From positions 465,329-529,328 of the forward strand of contig CAUYUJ010004736.1 of assembly GCA_963575745.1 (NCBI GenBank): DNA of 64,000 bases, written 5' to 3'. The DNA comes from Prorocentrum cordatum. Taxonomy: Eukaryota > Sar > Dinophyceae > Prorocentrales > Prorocentraceae. The position numbers and the translations under genes are program-made. Every line of letters begins with the position of its first letter. The stretch's first letter is position 1. Below are positions 63,061-64,000 of this stretch, in pieces. A model generated the notes under the pieces. It had not been told where the DNA came from and did not search any database. It saw only the letters and a program-made list of their open reading frames with translations.

Positions 63061-64000
63061 CCTGGGACCTCGGCGCGCATGTTCACAACAGGCTATGTCG
63101 CATCAGTTCGAGCCCCAGGGCCCTCGCAGGTCGATCCGGGTCGAAAGTGTACGCAAACATCAAAAAAGGTTTAGGGCTCCAGTGGCGATGTTGCAGGTGT
63201 TTTCGCGGCGTCAGATTCGAGGGGTGCAGGAGAGGGGCCCTCAGGGGCCCCCCAGCTGCCGCCGCGTGCCCCACATGTGCACGAAAGGCGCACGCTGTTT
63301 CACCCCATGTTTACTGCCCCCCCTTGTGGGCCCCAGGAACGGCACGGCCACATGTTAGCCGCTTGCCAAAAGATGTTTCTGGAGCCCGAAAACGGTACGA
63401 GAATTGCCCCCATATTCCGACAAACAAATTGCTCCAGGATTGGAACCGGAACCAGAACCAACAAACATGCGACGGGACTGGGGGAGAAACGGCGGCGCCG
63501 GAACCGGCAATCAATTTGCAAAACGGAACCAGTCAAAAATGACCTTGTCACTTGCAGGGCCCACGTGTACAACATCACAAAAAATCATTACCGGAGCCTC
63601 AAGCCCCATCTTTCTGCTGCAATTTTTGGGCCAGATCGATATGTGAGGGCCCTGGGGCCCGAAACACCGGGCGAAAACGCCCGTTGCGAAAAAAATGCAG
63701 CGCCAGGATCTCAGGCCTCCCTCAATCCAAAAGCCCACGTAAGTGCGACGGTTCCAAGCAGTGCCCTGGCACTGCTTTGAACGCCCAAAGCAATCCCGCA
63801 GCACTGCCCTGAACGATGCGGACATCTGGCCAGGAGGGGACAAGGCAACAGCAACAGAGCCCTCGGCGTACCCTTTCGACGTCATCACAGCTGCGCCACT
63901 CATCCAGACTGCGCCCCTCAAAGGCCATCAGTGGCACACCCCACGAACGCGCCTCGGCCACCTGAGCGCGTTCGAGCGGTTTTTCCACTGATGGCTTCCG
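63061..64000. other. no gene recognised
   Basis: Contains the segment 63610-63655 shared with 44420-44465, and a perfect inverted repeat AAGCAGTGCC/GGCACTGCTT at about 63757-63778. Confidence 0.45.

Overview
The window is best read as dinoflagellate nuclear DNA. The most direct evidence is the dinoflagellate spliced leader (SL), a short exon that these algae trans-splice onto every nuclear mRNA. A 21-nt perfect copy lies at 8772-8792, a 20-nt perfect copy at 38197-38216, and a degenerate copy at 38991-39011. The sequence is GC-rich, full of microsatellites and minisatellites, and very poor in genes. One 100-N assembly gap lies at 30760-30859. The high GC would suit Prorocentrum, but that is only a guess.

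The one intact mobile element is a full-length non-LTR retrotransposon (LINE) at 8772-14118. It begins exactly at the SL, carries an ORF1 (coiled coil plus RRM-like domain) and an ORF2 (APE-type endonuclease, reverse transcriptase, C-terminal CCHC), and is bracketed by an 18-bp target-site duplication inside a TCC microsatellite. The one convincing host-type gene is an intron-free gene for a secreted protein at 39093-40442. A decayed SL lies 81 nt upstream of its ATG, so it looks like a gene copy re-inserted from mRNA. A short exon at about 4421-4529 resembles the end of a Rab-GAP TBC domain. A decayed DIRS-like element (RNase H-like, methyltransferase-like and tyrosine-recombinase parts, with frameshifts, a stop and a lost catalytic arginine) runs from 18088 to 20890.

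Most other structure is dispersed repeats. A TA-flanked Tc1/mariner-like MITE is present three times. A fold-back family with internal CATCGCCGATG motifs is present five times, and one copy is interrupted by the TA-flanked MITE at a recognisable empty site. A TIR family with perfect 9-bp target duplications is present twice. A composite element of about 0.8-1.1 kb, always embedded between TCC/GGA microsatellites in one fixed orientation, is present four times. Several other families occur in 2-6 copies.

Layout: 0-4.4 kb GC-rich DNA with MITEs and an AT-rich 36-bp minisatellite; 4.4-8.7 kb TBC exon and two composite elements; 8.8-14.1 kb LINE; 14.1-20.9 kb microsatellites, MITEs and the DIRS-like remnant; 21-30 kb dispersed repeats and triplet microsatellites; 30.4-32 kb GT repeats, gap and short tandem repeats; 32-38 kb TCC/GGA tracts, a composite element and unassigned DNA; 38-40.5 kb SL hairpin and secreted-protein gene; 40.6-51 kb MITEs and unassigned DNA; 51.3-54.6 kb segmental repeats; 55-59.3 kb fold-back elements and a filled/empty insertion pair; 59.4-62.2 kb two satellite arrays; 62.2-64 kb unassigned DNA. 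Many long open frames exist only because GC-rich or in-register tandem repeats lack stop codons, and they are not annotated as genes.
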